From Gammaproteobacteria bacterium (GTDB taxonomy: Bacteria > Gemmatimonadota > Gemmatimonadetes > Longimicrobiales > Gaopeijiaceae), in NCBI GenBank assembly GCA_024638345.1, contig JAHEKL010000199.1, forward strand, positions 1 to 5,269: 5,269 bases of DNA, given 5' to 3'. Within the stretch, counting starts at the first letter, position 1; every line of letters begins with the position of its first letter. A program made the position numbers and the translations under genes. The notes beneath the pieces were generated by a model. The model saw only the letters and a program-made list of their open reading frames with translations, had not been told where the DNA came from and did not search any database. Positions 1 to 5,269 of the stretch are shown here, piece after piece.

Positions 1-2
1 CG

Positions 3-158
3 ACGTTGCACGTGAAGGTGGTCCGTGGGCGCGATCGTCACCATGCAGTGGAGGCGGCGATCAAGGCCACGGGCCTGGCCCTCCGTCAGGCGCTCCGCGA
101 AGGGGACAGTGTGTTCTCGACGAAGGGCACCGTCCAGCTCGACGGCCCAGAGAGCTGA
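3..158 (+). CDS. hisB: Imidazoleglycerol-phosphate dehydratase, C-terminal end (partial)
   Basis: HisB dehydrates imidazole glycerol phosphate to imidazole acetol phosphate in cytoplasmic histidine synthesis. Only the last 51 residues are present; the 5' part lies outside the window. The frame reads through G-R-D-R-H-H-A-V-E-A, the second HHxxE metal-binding motif of the family, then a helix like the FKalgrALRqA segment of HisB (here IKATGLALRQAL), and the near-terminal S-T-K-G motif found at the end of HisB proteins. A short tail (TVQLDGPES) follows before TGA. The stop is 3 bases before the hisF start, which suggests tight translational coupling. The identification rests on the HHxxE and STKG motifs in correct order and spacing. 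Whether this HisB is monofunctional or carries an N-terminal phosphatase domain cannot be seen. Confidence 0.93.
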   Translation, partial: TLHVKVVRGRDRHHAVEAAIKATGLALRQALREGDSVFSTKGTVQLDGPES

Positions 159-161
159 CAG

Positions 162-959
162 GTGCTCCGTCCCCGCATCATCGTCTGCCTGGACGTGGAG
201 GACGGTAGAGTCGTGAAGGGAACGAAGTTCAAGGGGTTGAGGGACGTGGGTGACCCGGTCGAGCTCGCGCATCGTTATGAAGGGGAAGGCGCGGACGAGA
301 TCGTCTTCCTCGACATCTCGGCCTCTCACGAGGGTCGAGGAACCCTGCTGGATACGGTGCGGCGCACGGCGGAGGTGCTCTTCGTGCCCCTCACGGTCGG
401 AGGGGGGGTGCGCGGGGTCGAAGATATGGACTCGCTGCTCCGGGCCGGAGCGGACAAGGTGAGCGTCAACTCGGGCGCCGTCCGCGATCCGGAGGTCTTG
501 ACCCACGGCGCGGATCGTTTCGGGAGTCAGTGTGTCGTGATCTCCATCGACGCTGCCCGCGAGGGAGGTCAGTGGTACCACTATACGCACGGCGGTCGCC
601 GTCGGACCGACCTGGAGGCGGTCTCGTGGGCCCGCGAGTGTGTCGAGCGTGGTGCCGGAGAGGTGCTCCTCACGTCGATCGATCGCGACGGGGTCCGCAC
701 GGGGTATGACCTCGAGCTGACCCGTGCAGTGGCGGATGCCGTCACGGTCCCGGTCATTGCCTCGGGGGGTGCGGGCGGCGCGAATCACCTGAGAGACGGG
801 CTCACCCTGGGAGGCGCGCAGGCCGTGCTCCTAGCCGGGATCCTCCACGACGGTTTGACCACGGTCGGCGAGTTGAAACGCGCGCTCATCGACTGGGGTG
901 TTCCCGTTCGGCCCGTCTCTCCGCCAGAGTCGGACCGAAGCTTCGTCGTCGAAGAGTGA
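162..959 (+). CDS. hisF: Imidazole glycerol phosphate synthase, cyclase subunit HisF
   Basis: HisF uses ammonia delivered by the glutaminase HisH to convert PRFAR into imidazole glycerol phosphate and AICAR. The 265 residues form a (beta/alpha)8 barrel with the family's key residues at the numbering of Thermotoga maritima HisF, as I recall it: catalytic D11 (CLDV) and D130 (SIDA), K19, the gate residues R5, E46, K99 and E167, and D176 in TSIDRDG. Phosphate-binding glycines are GGG at about 80-82 and SGGAGG at about 201-206. TSIDRDG and the ACLDV-like start separate it from the paralogue HisA. The start is GTG 3 bases after the hisB stop, with a weak purine stretch (GAGAG) before it; the protein aligns with the family from residue 1, supporting this start. 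A roughly 12-residue acidic tail (ending FVVEE) extends beyond the usual length of about 253. No hisH lies beside it in the window. Confidence 0.97.
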   Translation: MLRPRIIVCLDVEDGRVVKGTKFKGLRDVGDPVELAHRYEGEGADEIVFLDISASHEGRGTLLDTVRRTAEVLFVPLTVGGGVRGVEDMDSLLRAGADKVSVNSGAVRDPEVLTHGADRFGSQCVVISIDAAREGGQWYHYTHGGRRRTDLEAVSWARECVERGAGEVLLTSIDRDGVRTGYDLELTRAVADAVTVPVIASGGAGGANHLRDGLTLGGAQAVLLAGILHDGLTTVGELKRALIDWGVPVRPVSPPESDRSFVVEE

Positions 960-963
960 GAGG
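958..963 (+). promoter_or_regulatory. Ribosome binding site of hisIE
   Basis: GAGAGG lies 6 bases before the ATG at 970 and overlaps the hisF TGA (957-959). It supports the ATG at 970 over an in-frame GTG at 898, which would lie deep inside hisF, and it suggests that ribosomes ending hisF can re-initiate on hisIE. Confidence 0.6.
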
Positions 964-969
964 ACCGAG

Positions 970-1641
970 ATGTCAAAGACCGAACCCGCGAAACGAGAGA
1001 TCCGCTCCCCCTCGGATCTGAACGAGGTCACGTTCGACCCGAAGGGCCTGATCCCGGTGGTGTCGCAAGACGCGACGACGGGGGAGGTGCTGATGGTGGC
1101 GTGGGCGAATCGCGAGGCCATCGAACAAACCCTCGCGACCCGAGTCCTGCATTTTTGGTCACGCTCGAGGGACCAGCTCTGGCAGAAGGGCGAGACATCG
1201 GGAAACTCACAGTCTCTGGTGTCCCTCCACCTCGACTGTGATGGGGACACCCTTCTCGCGCTCGTGAACCCGGCAGGTCCCGCGTGCCACACCGGCCAGC
1301 GGACCTGCTTCGGGGCGGGAGCCTTCCCCGAGACCACGACTCGCAGAGACGTAGGTCGGAGCTCCGTGTTCGACGAGCTCCAGGCGATCATCGAGGAGCG
1401 CGACCGCGAACGTCCGCCGACTAGCTATACGACGCGTCTACTGGAAGACGAGAACCTCCGAATCAAGAAGCTGGGCGAAGAGGTTTCCGAGCTGATCGCC
1501 TCTTTGGTCAAAGGGGAAGACAGCGCTCCGGAGGAAGCTGCGGACCTGGTGTACCACATGATGGTGTCTCTCCAGGGGGCGGGCCGCTCCTGGAGAGAGG
1601 TGGAGCGGGCCCTCGAGAAACGCCGCGGCGCGGGGGGTTGA
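970..1641 (+). CDS. hisIE: Bifunctional phosphoribosyl-AMP cyclohydrolase / phosphoribosyl-ATP pyrophosphatase HisIE
   Basis: This cytoplasmic enzyme catalyses steps 2 and 3 of histidine synthesis: PR-ATP is hydrolysed to PR-AMP and pyrophosphate (C-terminal domain), then the purine ring of PR-AMP is opened to ProFAR (N-terminal domain). The 223-residue protein shows both domains. The cyclohydrolase half (about 15-120) has LWxKGETSGN at 70-79, the D-C-D-x-D metal motif (D89, D91, D93) and zinc-ligand cysteines C90, C106 (ACHTG) and C113 (TCF). The pyrophosphatase half (about 132-220) is a MazG-like helical domain with E170-E171-x-x-E174 and E189-x-x-D192, followed by LVYH. All catalytic motifs appear intact. 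The ATG at 970 is chosen for its Shine-Dalgarno sequence; an upstream GTG would add 24 residues with no family match. It sits 10 bases after hisF and 10 bases before the exporter gene. Confidence 0.96.
   Translation: MSKTEPAKREIRSPSDLNEVTFDPKGLIPVVSQDATTGEVLMVAWANREAIEQTLATRVLHFWSRSRDQLWQKGETSGNSQSLVSLHLDCDGDTLLALVNPAGPACHTGQRTCFGAGAFPETTTRRDVGRSSVFDELQAIIEERDRERPPTSYTTRLLEDENLRIKKLGEEVSELIASLVKGEDSAPEEAADLVYHMMVSLQGAGRSWREVERALEKRRGAGG
1581..1612 (+). other. Bulged GC-rich inverted repeat near the 3' end of hisIE
   Basis: GGGCCGCTCC (1581-1590) pairs with GGAGCGGGCCC (1602-1612), giving a 10-bp stem with one bulged G (1607) and an 11-base loop. It lies 27 bases before the hisIE stop and is followed by the palindrome CGCCGCGGCG (1621-1630). 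No T-run follows, so it is not a classical intrinsic terminator. It may be a pausing or mRNA-stabilising hairpin between hisIE and the exporter gene, or chance in GC-rich coding DNA. Confidence 0.3.
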
Positions 1642-1651
1642 GACGGCGCCG

Positions 1652-3466
1652 ATGAAGAACGTTCCAGGATTGGTCCAGGAAGAAGAAGCTCTCGGAAAGG
1701 CCTACGACGCGAAGCTCATGCGTCGCCTCCTCCGATACCTGAGGCCGTACTGGTGGACGGTGCTCGTAGCCATCGCCCTGCTGGTCTCGTCCGCGGGACT
1801 TCAGATCGTGGGTCCGTGGTTGGTTCAGATCGCAGTGGACGAAGCCATCCCAGAGACCAACACGGCCCTGCTCGGCCTGCTCGCTCTGGCATATCTGGGA
1901 GCCGCGTTCTTCGGCATCTGGCTGGAGTATGGCGAGGCGCTCGTCACCACGTGGCTGGGTCAGCGGGTGATGTACGATCTGAGGAGCGAGATCTTCGAGC
2001 GGCTGCAGGAGCTCGATCTGAGCTTCTACGACCGGAATCCGGTCGGACGGCTCATGACTCGCATCACGTCCGACGTCGAAACGCTCAACAACCTCTTCAG
2101 CTCCGGCGTGGTCGCGATCTTCGGCGACCTGTTCACGCTGATCTTCGTCGTCTCGGCGATGCTGATCATGGATTGGCAGCTCGCGCTGGTGACCTTCGCC
2201 GTCCTACCGTTCGTCGCCTGGGTCGCTTTTCTCTTCCGTTCTCGGATCCGCTTGGCGTATCGAGACATCCGTGTCCGGATGGCGCGTATCAACGCGTTCC
2301 TGCACGAGCGGATCACCGGTGTTCGAGTGGTCCAGCTGTTCAACCGGGAAGAAGCGGACGCACAGGAGCTCGATCAGATCAACGACGACTACCTGGAAGC
2401 ACATCTCCGATCCATCAAGTACTACGCGCTCTTCTTTCCGGTGATCGAGGTCTTCACGGCCACTGCGCTCGCTCTCATTGTCTGGTATGGAGGTCTGTCG
2501 ATCCTGTCCGGAGGCACTACGGTCGGTGTGGTCACCGCGTTTCTCCTCTACGCCCGTCGATTCTTTCGGCCTATCCAGGACCTGTCGGAGAAGTACAATC
2601 TGCTCCAGGCGGCCATGGCCTCCTCGGAGCGAATCTTCAAGCTCCTGGACCGAAAGCCCGCGATCGACGATCCGCCAGGCTCCCGAGCGGTCGTTCCGCT
2701 TTCCATCCGGGGAGAGATCGAGTTCAGAGACGTTTGGTTCGCCTACGACGCGCGCGAAGGCCAGGATCCGGAGTGGGTGCTGAAGGGGCTGTCGTTCAGA
2801 GCGAGACCCGGAGAGAAGCTGGCGATCGTCGGACACACGGGGGCGGGCAAGACGACCGTCATCAACCTTCTCATGCGATTCTACGACCCCCAACGCGGTG
2901 AGATCCTACTCGACGGGATCCCGATTCGAGACATTCCGCAGCGGGAGCTCCGACGTTTCATCGGTCTGGTTCTGCAGGACATCTTCCTGTTCTCGGACGA
3001 CGTGCGTTACAACATCCGACTCGGTGAGGCGACGATCTCGGAGGAGCAGGTCCGCGAGGCGGCCACCGAGGTGGGCGCCGGCCCGGTCATTCGTCGTCTA
3101 CCCAGGGGGTACGAACAGCCCCTCGGTGAGAGAGGGCGGTCGCTTTCGATCGGGGAGCGGCAGCTCATCTCCTTCGCACGCGCCCTCGCGTTCGATCCAC
3201 GGATCCTGGTCCTGGACGAAGCGACGAGCTCCGTCGACTCGGAGCTGGAGGCCAGGATCGACGAGGCGACCGCCCGCCTGATGGAGGGGCGCACGTCGCT
3301 CGTCATCGCCCATCGGCTTTCGACCATCACGGGATCGGATCGGATCCTGGTGCTTCACCGGGGTGAGCTGAAGGAGGAGGGCAGCCACGCGGAGCTACTC
3401 GAGACCGGCGGTCTCTACGCCCGCCTCCACGAGCTTCAGTTCGCCCAGACACCGTCCGGGGTCTGA
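1652..3466 (+). CDS. ABC exporter half-transporter (fused membrane and ATPase domains), MsbA/MdlB/YheH-like
   Basis: A complete 604-residue type-IV (MsbA-fold) half-transporter that works as a dimer in the inner membrane. Residues 1-30 are a charged cytoplasmic leader. Six hydrophobic segments lie near 34-58, 72-91, 152-172, 176-196, 257-280 and 284-300, with the family's DLSFYDRNPVGRLMTRITSD region (122-141) between the second and third. The ATPase domain (about 350-590) has A-loop Y365, Walker A GHTGAGKTT (394-402), Q-loop Q442, signature LSIGE (498-502), Walker B ILVLDE with catalytic E523, D-loop SSVD (526-529) and H-loop H554. All ATP-hydrolysis residues are present, so it could be a homodimer or the active half of a heterodimer; no partner gene is in the window. 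Substrate is unknown: lipid, drug or peptide export are all possible. It follows hisIE by 10 bases, so it is probably transcribed with the his genes. No strong Shine-Dalgarno sequence is visible before the ATG. Confidence 0.95.
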   Translation: MKNVPGLVQEEEALGKAYDAKLMRRLLRYLRPYWWTVLVAIALLVSSAGLQIVGPWLVQIAVDEAIPETNTALLGLLALAYLGAAFFGIWLEYGEALVTTWLGQRVMYDLRSEIFERLQELDLSFYDRNPVGRLMTRITSDVETLNNLFSSGVVAIFGDLFTLIFVVSAMLIMDWQLALVTFAVLPFVAWVAFLFRSRIRLAYRDIRVRMARINAFLHERITGVRVVQLFNREEADAQELDQINDDYLEAHLRSIKYYALFFPVIEVFTATALALIVWYGGLSILSGGTTVGVVTAFLLYARRFFRPIQDLSEKYNLLQAAMASSERIFKLLDRKPAIDDPPGSRAVVPLSIRGEIEFRDVWFAYDAREGQDPEWVLKGLSFRARPGEKLAIVGHTGAGKTTVINLLMRFYDPQRGEILLDGIPIRDIPQRELRRFIGLVLQDIFLFSDDVRYNIRLGEATISEEQVREAATEVGAGPVIRRLPRGYEQPLGERGRSLSIGERQLISFARALAFDPRILVLDEATSSVDSELEARIDEATARLMEGRTSLVIAHRLSTITGSDRILVLHRGELKEEGSHAELLETGGLYARLHELQFAQTPSGV

Positions 3467-3472
3467 GAGCCT
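3467..3472. other. 6-base convergent junction
   Basis: Only six bases (GAGCCT) separate the TGA of the ABC exporter gene from the TGA of the opposing waaA-rhodanese gene. No intergenic terminator fits here, so each transcript must end inside, and antisense to, the other gene. Confidence 0.95.
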
Positions 3473-5203
3473 TCAGTACGCCTGAATCGAGGGATCCACG
3501 TCCGCTTTCCAGGCCAACAGACCGCCCTTCAGGTTCCACACGTTCTGGAAACCCAGAGCCCTTAGCTCGCGTGTGGCCCATCCGCTTCTAGAGCCGGATC
3601 TGCAGTAGAGAATGAGCGGAGCCGAGCGCTCCAGTTCACCCGTGCGATCCAGAAGCTGGCCGAGGGGAATCCTCATCTGGCCCACTTCCGGCAGGTCGGC
3701 GATCTCACGCTCGTGAGGTTCGCGGACGTCGACGAGGGCAAGCTCGTCGCCCTCCTCCAGACGTCGGCTGAGCTCCTTGACGGAGATCTCCGGGATCTCC
3801 TCTGGATCAGGGTCTGGGGGCCTCAATTCAAACTCCGTCTGCGGGTCCATTCGGACGCGTAGCGCATCGTCTCCCAGCGGCTCGGGCGCGCCGAAGTCGA
3901 CCTGGGTGGCCTGAAGATACTGCGCGAGGATCCGCGCAGTCGCCTCGGCGGCCCCTCGATGCCTCTCGATGTACCCCGAAGCCATCGCCCCGATCTGCTC
4001 ACGTCGATACGGATCCTCCAGCAGATTCGAAACTGCTGCGACCAGATCGGAGACCCCGGGGATCGATGTTCCGCCGCCCGCGGCGGCGAGGTCCAAGGCC
4101 GCCCGGGAGCCTCCGTAGCCGGGACCGAAGAGGACCGGCCGGGCGACGGCAGCAGGCTCGAGCACGGAGTGAAGTCCGGCCCGACGAAATCCTCCACCCA
4201 CGTACGCGACCTGTCCGACCATGTATAGATGGGCGAGAACGCCGATTCGATCGACCACCACGACATCCGCTCCACCATCGTCTCCGTGGGCCTCCACGTG
4301 GCTGAGTCGCACCGACGTCATGCCTGCGTCGACCACCTCGGCCTCCAAGCGATCGAGATGCTCCGAGCTGGGCTCATGCGGCGCAATGATCGCGCGGAGG
4401 TGGGGGAATCGAAGCTTCAGCGACTTCACCGCGGGCAAGACGACGTCCTCGTCCGACGGCCAGGTGGAGCCGGCCACCAGGGTGGGTCGATCGTCACTCA
4501 GAAACGGTGCCATGAACGGAGCTTCGGGATCGGCTTGCTGGGCTCTCATCCAGGCCGAGTCGACCCCTGGGTCCCCGGTCACGTCGATCCGGTCCGGACC
4601 GACCCCCAACAGGGCGAAACGCTCGGCGTCCTCCGAAGCGATCGCAAGGACCCGAGAAAGCCTGGAGAACGTCGGTCTCAGAAGCTGTCGCGCGCCCAGT
4701 CTGAGCCGCCCGGCGCCTTCGGCGAGCGTCGCGGCACACAGAATCACCGGTATGTCCCGTCCCGTCGCAGCCGCGGTGAGTCCAGGCCACACCTCGGTCT
4801 TGGTGAAGCTCACGACACTCGGCGTCAGCTCCTCGAGCAGCGCGTCCAACTCCGCCTGCACGTCCCAGGGCAGATAGGTGCACACGTCCGCCGGATACGT
4901 CTCGGCGAGGCGTTCTGCCGACGGCGAGAAGAAGGTATAGACGGCCTGGAGCTCGGGGACGCCGGCGAGAAGAGAGCTCAGCACCGCTCTAGCCTGTAGT
5001 CCCTCCCCGACCGAAGGGGCGTGTGTCCAGACGAGGGGCGCCGACTCATCTCGGCAGTCGAGCGCCCACGACCTCAGGCGCGCGGTCGCTTCCTCCCTTC
5101 CTCGAATCCCGCTCGCGATCTTGGCGTCCGCGCGTGCGAGAAGAGGAGACACGCGTCTGATCGATCGTATCGCGATGTCGTAGCTTCCCGAGAGCACCGG
5201 CAT
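3473..5203 (-). CDS. waaA: Kdo transferase (WaaA/KdtA-type) fused to C-terminal rhodanese domain
   Basis: A 576-residue two-domain protein. Residues 1-430 match WaaA, the GT-B (GT30) inner-membrane enzyme that moves Kdo from CMP-Kdo to lipid A precursor. Visible marks are HAPSVGEG with the expected catalytic base E67, KTEVWP (135-140, the site of E. coli ETELWP), TGD (209-211), GSTWPSDE (245-252), APHE (274-277) and the C-terminal GGGFRRAGLHSVLEPAA / PVLFGP donor-site region (336-361). The N-terminal segment (8-30) is only weakly hydrophobic. A Pro/acid-rich linker (about 431-470) leads to a rhodanese domain (about 471-576) with VDVRE and loop C534-RSGSR. Family WaaA is about 420-430 residues, so the extra roughly 145 are the fusion. 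The ATG has an in-frame TGA six bases upstream and no useful Shine-Dalgarno sequence; GGAGG lies 18 bases away, too far. Kdo transferase identity is strong; the number of Kdo residues added is unknown. Confidence 0.9.
   Translation of the reverse strand: MPVLSGSYDIAIRSIRRVSPLLARADAKIASGIRGREEATARLRSWALDCRDESAPLVWTHAPSVGEGLQARAVLSSLLAGVPELQAVYTFFSPSAERLAETYPADVCTYLPWDVQAELDALLEELTPSVVSFTKTEVWPGLTAAATGRDIPVILCAATLAEGAGRLRLGARQLLRPTFSRLSRVLAIASEDAERFALLGVGPDRIDVTGDPGVDSAWMRAQQADPEAPFMAPFLSDDRPTLVAGSTWPSDEDVVLPAVKSLKLRFPHLRAIIAPHEPSSEHLDRLEAEVVDAGMTSVRLSHVEAHGDDGGADVVVVDRIGVLAHLYMVGQVAYVGGGFRRAGLHSVLEPAAVARPVLFGPGYGGSRAALDLAAAGGGTSIPGVSDLVAAVSNLLEDPYRREQIGAMASGYIERHRGAAEATARILAQYLQATQVDFGAPEPLGDDALRVRMDPQTEFELRPPDPDPEEIPEISVKELSRRLEEGDELALVDVREPHEREIADLPEVGQMRIPLGQLLDRTGELERSAPLILYCRSGSRSGWATRELRALGFQNVWNLKGGLLAWKADVDPSIQAY
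3476..3793 (-). other. Rhodanese domain (MoeZ/MOCS3 C-terminal type) within the WaaA fusion
   Basis: Residues about 471-576 of the fusion. ISVKEL starts the fold, LVDVREPHEREIADLP (490-505) gives the conserved D492 and R494, IPLGQL follows, then the active-site loop C534-R-S-G-S-R-S and GFQNVWNLKGGLLAW. The terminal VDPSIQAY resembles the DPSxPxY ending of rhodanese domains attached to MoeZ/ThiF-like E1 enzymes. The catalytic cysteine is present, so persulfide carriage or sulfurtransferase activity is possible. An internal ATG (3848-3850, residue 452) precedes the domain but has no Shine-Dalgarno sequence, so separate translation is not supported. What it does on a Kdo transferase is unknown. 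Confidence 0.88.
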
Positions 5204-5210
5204 GGGTCAG

Positions 5211-5239
5211 AATAGAACGTGCCTCCCCGGGGGCTTCAA
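5211..5239 (-). promoter_or_regulatory. Candidate sigma70-type promoter of waaA-rhodanese
   Basis: On the minus strand TTGAAG (5234-5239) and TCTATT (5211-5216) are separated by exactly 17 bases; each matches four of six consensus positions. Seven bases (CTGACCC) lie between the -10 box and the ATG, so transcription would start at or within a base or two of the start codon. The spacer holds the palindrome CCCCGGGG (5225-5232). This is the only upstream region inside the window; the hexamers are moderate matches, so the call is tentative. Confidence 0.4.
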
Positions 5240-5269
5240 GTTGACCGGAATTGGTGGAAACGTGCAGAA

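Noticed and set aside
898..969. In-frame GTG at 898 giving hisIE 24 extra N-terminal residues
   Set aside because: It would overlap hisF by 62 bases, the added residues are Ser/Arg-rich with no match to the family, and the ATG at 970 has a good GAGAGG at the right distance.
831..1391. Minus-strand open frame of 186 codons across hisF and hisIE
   Set aside because: It spans two well-supported genes on the other strand and shows no family motif.
2204..2893. Minus-strand open frame of 229 codons antisense to the exporter
   Set aside because: Highly charged, no recognisable motif, and the opposite strand encodes an intact conserved protein; typical antisense shadow at high GC.
1753..2901. Long plus-strand open frame of 382 codons inside the exporter gene
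   Set aside because: The translation is Arg/Gly/Ser/His-rich and low in complexity with no domain; it is a frame shadow of a clearly coding ABC exporter in GC-rich DNA.
3401..3415. Perfect inverted repeat GAGACC-GGC-GGTCTC near the exporter stop, considered as a terminator
   Set aside because: Stem of only 6 bp with no T-run after it, and it encodes ETGGL, a segment conserved in ABC exporters, so coding constraint explains it.
3848..3850. Internal ATG before the rhodanese domain as a separate gene start
   Set aside because: The bases before it (GCGCTACGCGTCCGA on the minus strand) hold no Shine-Dalgarno sequence, there is no stop between the domains, and the linker reads as ordinary coding sequence.
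3954..3970. Near-tandem CCTCGATG / CCTCTCGATG in waaA
   Set aside because: Short imperfect repeat coding for ordinary residues (IERHRG); no sign of a mobile element or regulatory array.
4229..4999. Plus-strand open frame of 256 codons antisense to waaA
   Set aside because: Arg/Gly/His-rich translation without a domain; the minus strand here carries the conserved WaaA core.
5241..5269. TTGACC on the plus strand as a -35 box for a divergent gene
   Set aside because: The expected -10 position at 5264-5269 reads GCAGAA, and the window ends there, so nothing supports a promoter.

Overview
This is a GC-rich, densely coding window, roughly two-thirds G+C by eye. It has a plus-strand block of histidine-biosynthesis genes running into an ABC exporter half-transporter, and a single long minus-strand gene that meets the exporter tail to tail. 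The Kdo transferase implies a Gram-negative-type (diderm) bacterium that makes lipopolysaccharide. Motifs in that enzyme (K-x-E-x-W, GSTWPxDE, APHE) recall, from memory, Bacteroidetes-like WaaA proteins rather than the E. coli form. With the high GC, this makes a member of the FCB group such as Gemmatimonadota plausible, but the sequence alone cannot confirm it.

Layout: 3-158 is the C-terminal end of hisB (IGP dehydratase), cut by the window edge. 162-959 is hisF (cyclase subunit of IGP synthase). 970-1641 is hisIE (bifunctional PRA cyclohydrolase / PR-ATP pyrophosphatase). 1652-3466 is a complete type-IV ABC exporter half-transporter. Gaps between these plus-strand genes are 3, 10 and 10 bases, so they look like one transcription unit. 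3473-5203 (minus) encodes a 576-residue protein: a WaaA/KdtA-type Kdo transferase fused in frame to a C-terminal rhodanese domain. A sigma70-like promoter lies so close to its ATG that the mRNA may be leaderless. No RNA gene, mobile element, CRISPR array or non-coding stretch over 70 bases was seen.

How they work together: HisIE performs the second and third steps of histidine synthesis, HisF (with a HisH glutaminase that is not in the window) closes the imidazole ring, and HisB dehydrates the product. hisH and hisA, which often sit between hisB and hisF, are missing from that position. The exporter has no evident role in histidine synthesis and may simply be a passenger at the operon end. 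The WaaA part would act in lipid A/LPS core assembly at the inner membrane.

The most unusual item is the WaaA-rhodanese fusion. Its rhodanese domain is complete, carries the catalytic cysteine loop, and resembles the C-terminal domain of MoeZ/MOCS3-type proteins.
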